From the NCBI GenBank assembly GCA_014802445.1, contig JAAVCF010000022.1, forward strand, positions 25,099 to 89,098: DNA of 64,000 bases, read 5' to 3'. The stretch comes from Bacteroides sp. (GTDB taxonomy: Bacteria; Bacteroidota; Bacteroidia; Bacteroidales; Muribaculaceae). The position numbers were made by a program, and so were the translations under genes. Below are positions 10,100-18,818 of this stretch, piece after piece (within the stretch, counting starts at the first letter, position 1; the number at the start of each line of letters is the position of its first letter). The notes under the pieces are model-generated. The model saw nothing but the letters and a program-made list of their open reading frames with translations, did no database searches and was not told the DNA's origin.

Positions 10100-10130
10100 C
10101 AGAGCCACGGCGCCGGGCGCCGTGGCTCTG
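10100..10130 (+). terminator. Perfect palindromic terminator of groESL
   Basis: CAGAGCCACGGCGCC (10100-10114) is exactly complementary to GGCGCCGTGGCTCTG (10116-10130), followed by TTGTGTT. It could work in both directions, also shielding groEL from the convergent aldo-keto reductase gene. Confidence 0.8.
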
Positions 10131-10154
10131 TTGTGTTATGATGGGATTGCAGGG

Positions 10155-11126
10155 TCAGTATTTCACGCCGGGCACCATGGCGGCTTCGGCTATGGCATGG
10201 AGGTCTTCAGGGGTGAAGGCGTCGTGGCCGATGGCGTCGAGGTTGGCCTCGAGCTGCTTAACTGATGAGGCACCGATAATCACCGAGGTGACGCGCTTGT
10301 CGGCAAGGAGCCATGCAATGGCCATCTGAGCCAGCGTCATGCCGAGGCGGGCTGCAATCTCGCCCAGACGACGGGCGGCTTCAATACGCTCCGGAGTCAC
10401 CTCGGAGCTCTTCAGATAGCCCGTGGCGCGGGCCGCGCGGCTCCCTTCGGGAATGCCGTGGAGGTATTTGTCGGTCAGGAGCCCTTGTGCAAGGGGCGAG
10501 AAGCACACAATGCCGCTGCCGTTGGCTGCCGCCGGGCCAAAGTTGTTGTCAATGGCATGGGTGTCGAAAATCGAGGCGCGGTATTGACTCAGCAGGCAGG
10601 GAACGCCGGCCTGACGCAGGATGTCGTAGCATCGCTGCTGCTCGCGCGGGGGATATTTGGAGATGCCCACATAGAGCGCCTTGCCCTGACGCACAATGTC
10701 GATAAGGGCCTGCATGGTCTCCTCCACAGGGGTCACGCCGTCATAGCGGTGGGAATAGAACACGTCGAAATATTCCAGCCCCGTGCGGCGCAGGCTGGCG
10801 TTGCAGGAGGCTATGAGGTTTTTGCGTGAGGAGCCGTCGCCATACACTCCCGGCCACATGTCGTGACCCGCCTTGGAGGATATGAACATCTCGTCGCGGT
10901 GGGCGGCAAGGTCGCTTTTGAGGATTTTGCCGAAGTTTGTCTCGGCGCTGCCGGGCGCGGGGCCATAGTTGTTGGCAAGGTCGAAGTGACACACCCCTTT
11001 GTCGAAGGCGGTGATGATCATTCGTCGCGCTTCGTCAAAATTGTCCACATCGCCGAAATTGTGCCACAATCCCAGCGACACCTCGGGCAGAAACACTCCG
11101 CTCTCGCCCGCTTTCCTGTATTCCAT
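10155..11126 (-). CDS. Aldo/keto reductase, YghZ/Gpr (AKR14) type
   Basis: 323 residues from the ATG at 11126. The frame is open further upstream but that part has no family similarity and runs through the neighbouring gene's 5' end. The tetrad is visible as D49, Y54 (FDLANNYG), K85 (ISSKAGHD) and H126 (FYSHRYD). The segment NNYGPAPGSAETNFG is typical of the YghZ/beta-subunit-like branch, whose E. coli member reduces L-glyceraldehyde 3-phosphate and methylglyoxal with NADPH. A C-terminal NADPH-binding GASSVKQLEANL is present. It is divergent from the BadF-type kinase, with a facing promoter. The substrate is inferred from family only. Confidence 0.9.
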   Translation of the reverse strand: MEYRKAGESGVFLPEVSLGLWHNFGDVDNFDEARRMIITAFDKGVCHFDLANNYGPAPGSAETNFGKILKSDLAAHRDEMFISSKAGHDMWPGVYGDGSSRKNLIASCNASLRRTGLEYFDVFYSHRYDGVTPVEETMQALIDIVRQGKALYVGISKYPPREQQRCYDILRQAGVPCLLSQYRASIFDTHAIDNNFGPAAANGSGIVCFSPLAQGLLTDKYLHGIPEGSRAARATGYLKSSEVTPERIEAARRLGEIAARLGMTLAQMAIAWLLADKRVTSVIIGASSVKQLEANLDAIGHDAFTPEDLHAIAEAAMVPGVKY

Positions 11127-11152
11127 GTTGCTTTCCGTTATTGATGATGCCG

Positions 11153-11160
11153 CAAAAATA
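11153..11160 (-). promoter_or_regulatory. -7 box of the aldo/keto reductase
   Basis: Read on the minus strand this is TATTTTTG, matching TAnnTTTG, 26 bases upstream of the start codon. It is back-to-back with the plus-strand box at 11183-11190. Confidence 0.5.
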
Positions 11161-11182
11161 GTTATTATAAATATTATTTTAC

Positions 11183-11190
11183 TAATTTTG
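11183..11190 (+). promoter_or_regulatory. -7 box of the BadF-type kinase/serB operon
   Basis: TAATTTTG, ending 12 bases before the ATG at 11203. Confidence 0.55.
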
Positions 11191-11202
11191 TGTTTCAAAT
11201 AA

Positions 11203-12060
11203 ATGGTAAAAAGGATGATTGTAGTAGCTGACGCCGGGAGCAGCAAGACGGCTTGGAGCGTTATTTCGGCCGAGACGGGCGCTGTGGTTGAAGGGTTTGT
11301 CACTGCAGGGGTCAACCCCGCCGTGATGGGCGGCGAGGAGCTGCGCGGCGCTTTGACCGAGGCGGCTTCGCGGCTTGCTCCTTATGCTATTGAGGCGCTG
11401 CATTTCTATGGCGCGGGATGCCTGCCGGAGCTTTGCGGCTCTGTGGCCGGGCTGCTGGCTACCATCACCGGGGCGCTCAATGTGGAGGTGGCGAGCGATT
11501 TGCTTGGCGCTGCAAGGGCGCTGCTCGGCTCTCAGGCTGGAATTGCCTGCATTTTGGGCACCGGCTCTAACTCCTGTCTTTATGACGGTCAGCGCATTGT
11601 TGACAATGTGTCGCCGCTGGGCTATATCCTCGGCGACGAAGGTAGCGGCGCCGTGCTTGGCAAGCTGCTGGTGGGCGATGTGCTCAAACGCCGTTTGCCG
11701 TCCTGGCTATGCCGCGAGTTTTTGGACCATTATGAGCTTGATGCAGCCGAGATTATCCGCCGTGTCTACCGCTCGCCGGGTGCCAATCGCTTTCTGGCTT
11801 CTTTTGCGCCGTTCATTGCCGCCCACATTGAGGTCCCCGAGGTTCACCGCCTGGTGATGGGGGCGTTCACCGCTTTTTTGCAGCGCAATGTGGCCAATTA
11901 CCCTGATTACCGCTCGCTTCCGCTGGCTTTCTGCGGCAGCATTGCGGCTCATTTTTCCTCCGTGCTCGCTGAGGCGGCCGCCGCCGAGGGGTGTGTGGTG
12001 AGGTCAGTGATGGCTTCGCCCATGGAGGGTCTCATAGCTTTTCACACACAGAAATCATGA
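11203..12060 (+). CDS. BadF/BadG-type ASKHA ATPase, probable amino-sugar (GlcNAc-like) kinase
   Basis: 285 residues. The N-terminal phosphate-1 loop VADAGSSKTAW, the phosphate-2/adenosine region ACILGTGSNSCLYDG and LGYILGDEGSGAVLGK are classic for the BadF/BadG/BcrA/BcrD ATPase family, which includes eukaryotic GlcNAc kinase and bacterial MurNAc/GlcNAc kinases. No iron-sulfur cysteine motif of true BadF activators is seen, so a sugar-kinase role is the better guess. It is co-transcribed with serB through a four-base ATGA overlap. Why a sugar kinase should be coupled to serine biosynthesis is not clear. Confidence 0.82.
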   Translation: MVKRMIVVADAGSSKTAWSVISAETGAVVEGFVTAGVNPAVMGGEELRGALTEAASRLAPYAIEALHFYGAGCLPELCGSVAGLLATITGALNVEVASDLLGAARALLGSQAGIACILGTGSNSCLYDGQRIVDNVSPLGYILGDEGSGAVLGKLLVGDVLKRRLPSWLCREFLDHYELDAAEIIRRVYRSPGANRFLASFAPFIAAHIEVPEVHRLVMGAFTAFLQRNVANYPDYRSLPLAFCGSIAAHFSSVLAEAAAAEGCVVRSVMASPMEGLIAFHTQKS

Positions 12061-13283
12061 CCAACAATCCCACAACCGAACTCATCCTCATAAACATCTC
12101 CGGCCAGGACCATCCGGGCCTCACGTCAGCGCTCACCGAGGTGCTTGCCCGCTATGATGCGTCAATCCTCGACATCGGCCAGGCTGATATTCACCACACT
12201 CTCTCGCTCGGCATCCTGTTCAAGACGGACAGTAGTGTGTCAGGCGACATCATGAAGGAGCTCTTGTTTCGCGCCTATGAGCTGGGGGTGAAGATACGTT
12301 TCAACCCCGTGACGGCTGAGGATTATGCTGCGTGGGTGGGCATGCAGGGGCGCAACCGTTGGATTATCACCATCCTGGGCAGGCGCCTGACGGCACGCCA
12401 GATAGCTCTGGTGACGAGCGAAATCTCCAATCAGGGGCTTAACATCGACTCCATTCAGCGCCTCACGGGACGTCCGCCGCTGGATGCCGATGAGGAGCCG
12501 CGCTCAAAAGCTTGCGTGGAGTTTTCGGTGCGAGGCACTCCCAATGACTATCAGGCTATGCAGGAGCGCTTTATGCACCTGTCGGCTGTGGAGGACTTTG
12601 ACATTTCGGTTCAGGAGGACACCATGTATCGCCGCTGCCGCAGGCTTGTGTGCTTCGACATGGACTCCACTCTCATTGAAACCGAGGTTATCGACGAACT
12701 GGCCATGAGGGCCGGCGTTGGCGCTCAGGTCAAGGAGATTACCGAGCGAGCCATGCGCGGTGAGATTGATTTTTGCGAGAGCTTCCGCGAGCGTGTGGCG
12801 CTCCTGGAGGGGCTTGACGAGAGCGTGATGCGAGACATTGCCGAGAATCTACCCATCACGGAGGGTGTGGACCGCATGATGCGGGTGCTCAAGCGCGCCG
12901 GGTTCAAGACGGCCATCCTGTCGGGCGGCTTCACATATTTCGGCAACTATCTCAAGCAGCGCTTCGGCTTTGACTATGTCTATGCCAATGATCTGGAGAT
13001 TGAGAACGGCAAACTGACCGGGCGTCATCGCGGCGACATTGTCGACGGGCGCCGTAAGGCCGAGCTGCTCAGGCTCTTGGCCCAGGTGGAGAACATTGAC
13101 ATTGCCCAAACCATTGCCGTGGGCGATGGTGCTAATGACCTGCCCATGCTGTCCACTGCAGGCCTGGGCATAGCATTCCATGCCAAGCCTAAGGTGAAGC
13201 AGACTGCCGAGCAGTCCATTTCCACCATCGGGCTTGACGGTTTGCTCTACTTCCTCGGCTTTAAGGATTCGTTTATCTCCTGA
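12057..13283 (+). CDS. serB: Phosphoserine phosphatase SerB with tandem N-terminal ACT domains
   Basis: 408 residues from the ATG that overlaps the preceding stop. Residues ~1-190 hold two ACT-like domains (ELILINISGQDHPGLTSALT; RWIITILGRRLTARQIA). The HAD phosphatase follows: motif I DMDSTLIETEVIDE (~201), motif II LSGGF, motif IV VGDGANDLPM (~360). It removes phosphate from phosphoserine in the last step of serine synthesis; the ACT domains probably sense serine. Its last 37 bases overlap the convergent PerM-type gene tail to tail. Confidence 0.95.
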   Translation: MTNNPTTELILINISGQDHPGLTSALTEVLARYDASILDIGQADIHHTLSLGILFKTDSSVSGDIMKELLFRAYELGVKIRFNPVTAEDYAAWVGMQGRNRWIITILGRRLTARQIALVTSEISNQGLNIDSIQRLTGRPPLDADEEPRSKACVEFSVRGTPNDYQAMQERFMHLSAVEDFDISVQEDTMYRRCRRLVCFDMDSTLIETEVIDELAMRAGVGAQVKEITERAMRGEIDFCESFRERVALLEGLDESVMRDIAENLPITEGVDRMMRVLKRAGFKTAILSGGFTYFGNYLKQRFGFDYVYANDLEIENGKLTGRHRGDIVDGRRKAELLRLLAQVENIDIAQTIAVGDGANDLPMLSTAGLGIAFHAKPKVKQTAEQSISTIGLDGLLYFLGFKDSFIS

Positions 13284-14377
13284 TTGTCAGGCGTGGAGGT
13301 CTCCTCTGGGTCAATGATATACTCATCATAGTAGCCCAGGAGGAGAGTGGTGAGGGGGAGCGCTATGATGAGGCCGATGAAGCCCAGCAGCGAGCCCCAC
13401 ACCGACAGCGACAGCAATATCAGAGCGGGGTTAAGCCCCATGGCCTTGCCCATGATTTTGGGGGTGAGGAAAAAGTCCTGTATCAGCTGCACGATGCAGT
13501 AAACGGCTATGCACTGTCCCATCATAGGCCAGAAGGCCACACCGTTGCCAACACTGTAAACCAGGCAGAGCAGGGTGGTGGGCACCAGGGAGATAAGCTG
13601 CAGATAGGGCACCATGTTGAGCAGCCCTATGAACAGTCCCATCACTATGGCAAGAGGCATCTTGATGATGAGGAAGCCTATGCTGAACAGGATGCCCACC
13701 AGCAGGGCCACGAGGGCCTGACCGCGGAAGTAGTGGTTCATGCTCCGCTTTATGTCATTGCCCAGGCGGAACACCGATTTGCGCGACCGCGGGGGCACCA
13801 TGCGCCGCATCATCTTGCCCAGCTTGTCATAGTCAATCATGATGAACACCACATAGAGCAGCACGATAAACCAGCTGCAGATGGCCCATATCACCGTCAC
13901 TCCGCTTGACACCACGCTCCATGCCGCCGCAAGGGTTTCCTGAATGGCGGCGGTCCAGTCAATCTGTTCAAGCATCCGGCTCAGGCGCGTCAGGTCAACG
14001 TTCTGGCGGATGAAATGGTGCACGGTGTCGGGTATGTATGGGATTCTCAGCTCATTAGTGGCATAGGCCTGCAGCATGCTGCTCATCTGGGAAACCTCGC
14101 CGAGAATCATGGGCACGAAGAAGTAGCCCAGGATGGCAAGGAGAAAAACGGCCTCGAAGAGCGTCACGAAAATCGGCGCCACGCGCCCCTTGAAGTGAAG
14201 CAGGCGTCGGTTGAACTGCACGAACGGTTCGAGCATGTAGGCAATGAGTGAGGCCACACAGAAGGGCAGCAACACGTCGCTGAGGCGGTTGACGAGCCAC
14301 ACAATTCCCAACAGTGTCACCACGGAGAGAATCAGTCGCACAGTGCGGTCAAGGGTGAAGGGCTGGCGGGAAAACAT
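13247..14377 (-). CDS. AI-2E/PerM family membrane protein
   Basis: 376 residues with about seven or eight hydrophobic segments (for example LILSVVTLLGIVWLV, IFVTLFEAVFLLAILGYFF and ALVALLVGILFSIGFLII). The C-terminal glycine-rich segment (MGKAMGLNPALILLSLSV, GLIIALPLTTLL) is the family signature. Members include PerM, the TqsA autoinducer exporter and sodium/proton exchangers, so the transported species cannot be stated. The C-terminal 12 codons run antisense over the end of serB. Confidence 0.88.
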   Translation of the reverse strand: MFSRQPFTLDRTVRLILSVVTLLGIVWLVNRLSDVLLPFCVASLIAYMLEPFVQFNRRLLHFKGRVAPIFVTLFEAVFLLAILGYFFVPMILGEVSQMSSMLQAYATNELRIPYIPDTVHHFIRQNVDLTRLSRMLEQIDWTAAIQETLAAAWSVVSSGVTVIWAICSWFIVLLYVVFIMIDYDKLGKMMRRMVPPRSRKSVFRLGNDIKRSMNHYFRGQALVALLVGILFSIGFLIIKMPLAIVMGLFIGLLNMVPYLQLISLVPTTLLCLVYSVGNGVAFWPMMGQCIAVYCIVQLIQDFFLTPKIMGKAMGLNPALILLSLSVWGSLLGFIGLIIALPLTTLLLGYYDEYIIDPEETSTPDNQEINESLKPRK

Positions 14378-14405
14378 AACGTTAACGGTTAGTGATGGTC
14401 AATGG

Positions 14406-15878
<1,473 letters not shown>

Positions 15879-15898
15879 AATGTGGTCAATTCAAGCCA

Positions 15899-15906
15899 CA
15901 AAGATA
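15899..15906 (-). promoter_or_regulatory. -7 box of the DEAD-box helicase
   Basis: TATCTTTG on the minus strand, 20 bases upstream of the helicase ATG at 15878. Confidence 0.55.
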
Positions 15907-15978
15907 GTCAAATTCCCCCACACTTCCAATATACGCGCTGCTGAGGCGCGGGGATGGGAGGATGTGGGGAAAAATTGC

Positions 15979-15986
15979 TAACTTTG
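15979..15986 (+). promoter_or_regulatory. -7 box directly before the glycosyltransferase start (leaderless)
   Basis: TAACTTTG ends four bases before the ATG at 15991, so the transcript should begin at or next to the start codon. Confidence 0.6.
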
Positions 15987-15990
15987 CGGT

Positions 15991-16929
15991 ATGATGGATG
16001 ATTGCAAGATTCTCTCGGTGATTACGCCGGTGTTTAACCGCGCTGACTGCGTGGGGCGGTGTATGGCGAGCGTTGCGGCTCAGGATGTGCCGCAGGGCTG
16101 GATGGTGGAGCACGTGGTGGTGGACGATGGTTCGGCCGACGCCACGGCTGCCGAAGTGGAACGCCATGCAGGGCCGCATGTGAGCTTCGAGCGGCTGCCC
16201 GAGAATCGCGGCACCAATGCGGCGCGCAATGCCGCCATGCGGCGCGCGCGAGGCCGCTGGGTGGTGCTCCTGGACAGCGACGACGAGATGCTTCCCGGCG
16301 CTGTCAGGGAGATATGCGGCGCCATTGATGCCAACCCTGACATTAGCCATTTCATCTTCTCCACCGATGACACCGCGGCTGACCATCAGGGCTACGGGGC
16401 GCAGCGCATTATGACCTTTGAGGACTTCCTGCTCCGCAAGGTCAAGGGGGATTTTGTGCATGTGTTGCTGCGTCAAACCATTCTTGACCATCCTTTCGGG
16501 GAGAAGCTGCGCATCCATGAGGGGGTGTTTTTCCTCCACTACTACCGCCGTGCCGGGCGGGTGATGTTTATAGGCAAGGTGCTCTATCATCGTGACCGCG
16601 AGCGCACTGACCACGTGACCTTTGACCTCGATATGACCAACGACCGTGCCCTGGCCAACAAGCGCGATGCCGCGCGCCTGCGCATAGCCGACTTCGAGGC
16701 TGACTACGCGCTTACCGAGCGCGGCCGCGAGCTCCTGGAGATGGAGCGGCAGACGGTTTATAAGCTCAGTGTGCTTGCCGGTGACTATGCCGAGGCCAAG
16801 GAGGTGGAGCGGCGATTGATGGCCGTGGCGCCCGGCTATGCATTGCTGCGCCGGCTCCACTGCGGCCCTATGGCTTGGCGGGTAATCAAGCCGCTGGTGC
16901 GCCTCAAGCACAGGCTCACAAGAGGGTGA
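15991..16929 (+). CDS. Family 2 glycosyltransferase
   Basis: 312 residues with a GT-A fold of family GT2. ILSVITPVFNRADCVGRC is the first strand and loop, VVVDDGSADAT (~45) holds the nucleotide-binding Asp pair, ENRGTNAARNAAMRRARG the helix, and LLDSDDEMLPGA (~95) the DXD metal site. It transfers a nucleotide-activated sugar, probably to an envelope glycan; donor and acceptor are unknown. No membrane anchor is seen. It appears monocistronic, with an apparently leaderless start, and converges on the S41 gene 11 bases away. Confidence 0.9.
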   Translation: MMDDCKILSVITPVFNRADCVGRCMASVAAQDVPQGWMVEHVVVDDGSADATAAEVERHAGPHVSFERLPENRGTNAARNAAMRRARGRWVVLLDSDDEMLPGAVREICGAIDANPDISHFIFSTDDTAADHQGYGAQRIMTFEDFLLRKVKGDFVHVLLRQTILDHPFGEKLRIHEGVFFLHYYRRAGRVMFIGKVLYHRDRERTDHVTFDLDMTNDRALANKRDAARLRIADFEADYALTERGRELLEMERQTVYKLSVLAGDYAEAKEVERRLMAVAPGYALLRRLHCGPMAWRVIKPLVRLKHRLTRG

Positions 16930-16940
16930 GCCCGCTCCGT

Positions 16941-17960
16941 TCAGAAGCCGGAGGTGATGAGCTCTACGGCAAAGTCAAGCATGGTGTCATGACCGGCCAG
17001 AGCGGACTCGGGGTCGAGGTTGACGGCACACCCCGGCGAGGGGTCGATGCCCTGCTCGGTGGTGAGTCCACGAGCGTCAAGCACCGAGCATGCCGAGAAT
17101 CTCACTCCCCAGCCGTTAGGCAGCTCGGAGTTAAACGGCATTCCGGAACCGCCGCCGGTGCGCGCTCCCACAATCTTCACCTGCGGCAGATATTGCATCA
17201 CTGACACAAAGTTATTGGCCGCGCTGAATGTGGAACGGTTGGTGAGGATAACCACCGGCTTGGCCCAGCGCTGACGCCCTTGGGCTGCGGGGTTATACGT
17301 GTAAGGGAACGGTTCCGAAAAGTCATTGTGGCCCGGACCTGTCTTGTGGCAGATGTAGCCGGCAAGGGTGGGCTCGCTGATGAAGCGGGCCACGAGGGTT
17401 TCCACATTGGTCATCGAGCCCCCGCCATTGTCACGTATGTCAATGATGAGTCCCGAGGCTGTAGCGCAGTAGGCCAGAATGTTGTCCAGATTCCCCTCGC
17501 CGATGGTGTAGGAGAACGATGGATAGCGCATGTAGCCCACGTTTTGCGGCAGAATCCCGTAGTCAATCCCGCCGGTGGTGATATAATTGAAGTTGAAATA
17601 GCTCTGCTCAATGAGGCGCTCGCTGAAGTTCTGGGGATAGTCGCTCCACCAGGCGCGATAATATGAGGTGGCGAAGCCTGACGATAGGTTGGTGTGGCCG
17701 TCGCGCAGCTCGTCAAGCATTTCGGCACACACGTTGAACAGCTCCTCGCGGGTCATGGCGTCGGATATGCGCGGCGCGTAGCGGTCATGCACCTGCTGCC
17801 AGTCCACACCCTTCTCCTCGAAGAAGCAATAATGCTCGTCAAGGATGGTCCAAAGCATCTCGAAGTTTCCCGTGGGGGTGTCAGGTTGCTCAGGCATGTC
17901 ATGACATCCTGAAAGCAGCAGGGCCGCTGCAAAGGCTATTATGAGGGTCAGGCGTTTCAT
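16941..17960 (-). CDS. S41 family peptidase lipoprotein
   Basis: 339 residues from the ATG at 17960; translation upstream of it in this frame has no similarity to the family. The lipoprotein signal ends in LLLSGC with Cys about residue 18. The C-terminal half is a tail-specific-protease fold: GLIIDIRDNGGGSMTNVE, VVILTNRSTFSAANNF with the likely nucleophilic Ser, and VGARTGGGSGMPF. It is predicted on the periplasmic face of a membrane. It lies four bases after the DUF3316 gene and is the last gene of the parC-DUF3316-S41 run. Confidence 0.9.
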   Translation of the reverse strand: MKRLTLIIAFAAALLLSGCHDMPEQPDTPTGNFEMLWTILDEHYCFFEEKGVDWQQVHDRYAPRISDAMTREELFNVCAEMLDELRDGHTNLSSGFATSYYRAWWSDYPQNFSERLIEQSYFNFNYITTGGIDYGILPQNVGYMRYPSFSYTIGEGNLDNILAYCATASGLIIDIRDNGGGSMTNVETLVARFISEPTLAGYICHKTGPGHNDFSEPFPYTYNPAAQGRQRWAKPVVILTNRSTFSAANNFVSVMQYLPQVKIVGARTGGGSGMPFNSELPNGWGVRFSACSVLDARGLTTEQGIDPSPGCAVNLDPESALAGHDTMLDFAVELITSGF

Positions 17961-17964
17961 GGGG

Positions 17965-18816
17965 TCAATAATATGCTGAGATGATGCGGGTTTCAGGGGT
18001 GGGAGTGTGGACCGGCGAGAGGCTGAGCCATTCGCCCGACACACCGATTACCAGCGCGTGGGTGAAGCTGCGGGTCACAATGTTGTTGACCTTGCTGCTG
18101 ATGATGCGGCCTGAGTAGCCCAGGCGCAGGGCGGTGGCTCCGAAGCGGAGGTCGGCTGTCACGAGGTTACTCATGGCGAAGCGGTTGCCAAACCATGCGC
18201 AGTGGGCCAGATTGCTGTGGTTGCCCAGCGAAATCTCGTAGTAGAGCTCGCCATAGTCGGGCGAGAAAAACGCGCCGATGACAGGGAGTGCCGGCTGATA
18301 GCGCAGCGTCACCGGCAGGCGCCCCAGGCGGGTTGACCATGTGGCCATGGCTGTCAGTCCCACGGTCCATGCCGCGCGGGCGCTCACGGGATTGTTGCCG
18401 TTGCGCGACAGAATCAGCGCACCCGCATCAAGCTCAGTGATGCCGCCGGCGGCCACGCGCAGCCCACTGACCGCGGGGATTGCGAAGCGGCGCATCATGC
18501 TCCATGAGTCCCGCAGCGAGGCACCGGTCATGGAGGCATTTCGGGCGGGATTGTCCGTGCGGTCCACAGCGGCCCCTATGTCGAGGCGCATCACCCATCG
18601 CTCGGGATCAAACCGCATGGCCTGAAAGCGTTCATAGTTAAAGCCGGCATGCCAGCCGGAGTAGTGGAGCGGGGAGAGATAGGTGTCGGCCTCATGTGCC
18701 GAACCGATTTCAACGGTCCAAGCGCTCGTGACCGGGCGCAGCGGCCGGTCTGAGTCGGCGCCGGCGGCGGTCAGCGAGGCCACAAAGGCAACTAACAGAG
18801 CGATGGCGGCGCGCAT
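17965..18816 (-). CDS. DUF3316-type outer-membrane beta-barrel protein
   Basis: 283 residues with a signal peptide (MRAAIALLVAFVASLTAAGA) and alternating strands ending in an aromatic residue. The segment VNNIVTRSFTHALVIGVSG near the C-terminus is the mark I associate with DUF3316 proteins of Bacteroidales. The function of the family is unknown. It starts two bases after the parC stop and is followed by the S41 lipoprotein, so all three may share a transcript. Confidence 0.72.
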   Translation of the reverse strand: MRAAIALLVAFVASLTAAGADSDRPLRPVTSAWTVEIGSAHEADTYLSPLHYSGWHAGFNYERFQAMRFDPERWVMRLDIGAAVDRTDNPARNASMTGASLRDSWSMMRRFAIPAVSGLRVAAGGITELDAGALILSRNGNNPVSARAAWTVGLTAMATWSTRLGRLPVTLRYQPALPVIGAFFSPDYGELYYEISLGNHSNLAHCAWFGNRFAMSNLVTADLRFGATALRLGYSGRIISSKVNNIVTRSFTHALVIGVSGEWLSLSPVHTPTPETRIISAYY

Positions 18817-18818
18817 GG

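Noticed and set aside
10155..11315. N-terminal extension of the aldo/keto reductase to 11315
   Set aside because: The extra 63 residues have no family similarity and run back over the start of the divergent kinase gene and both promoters.
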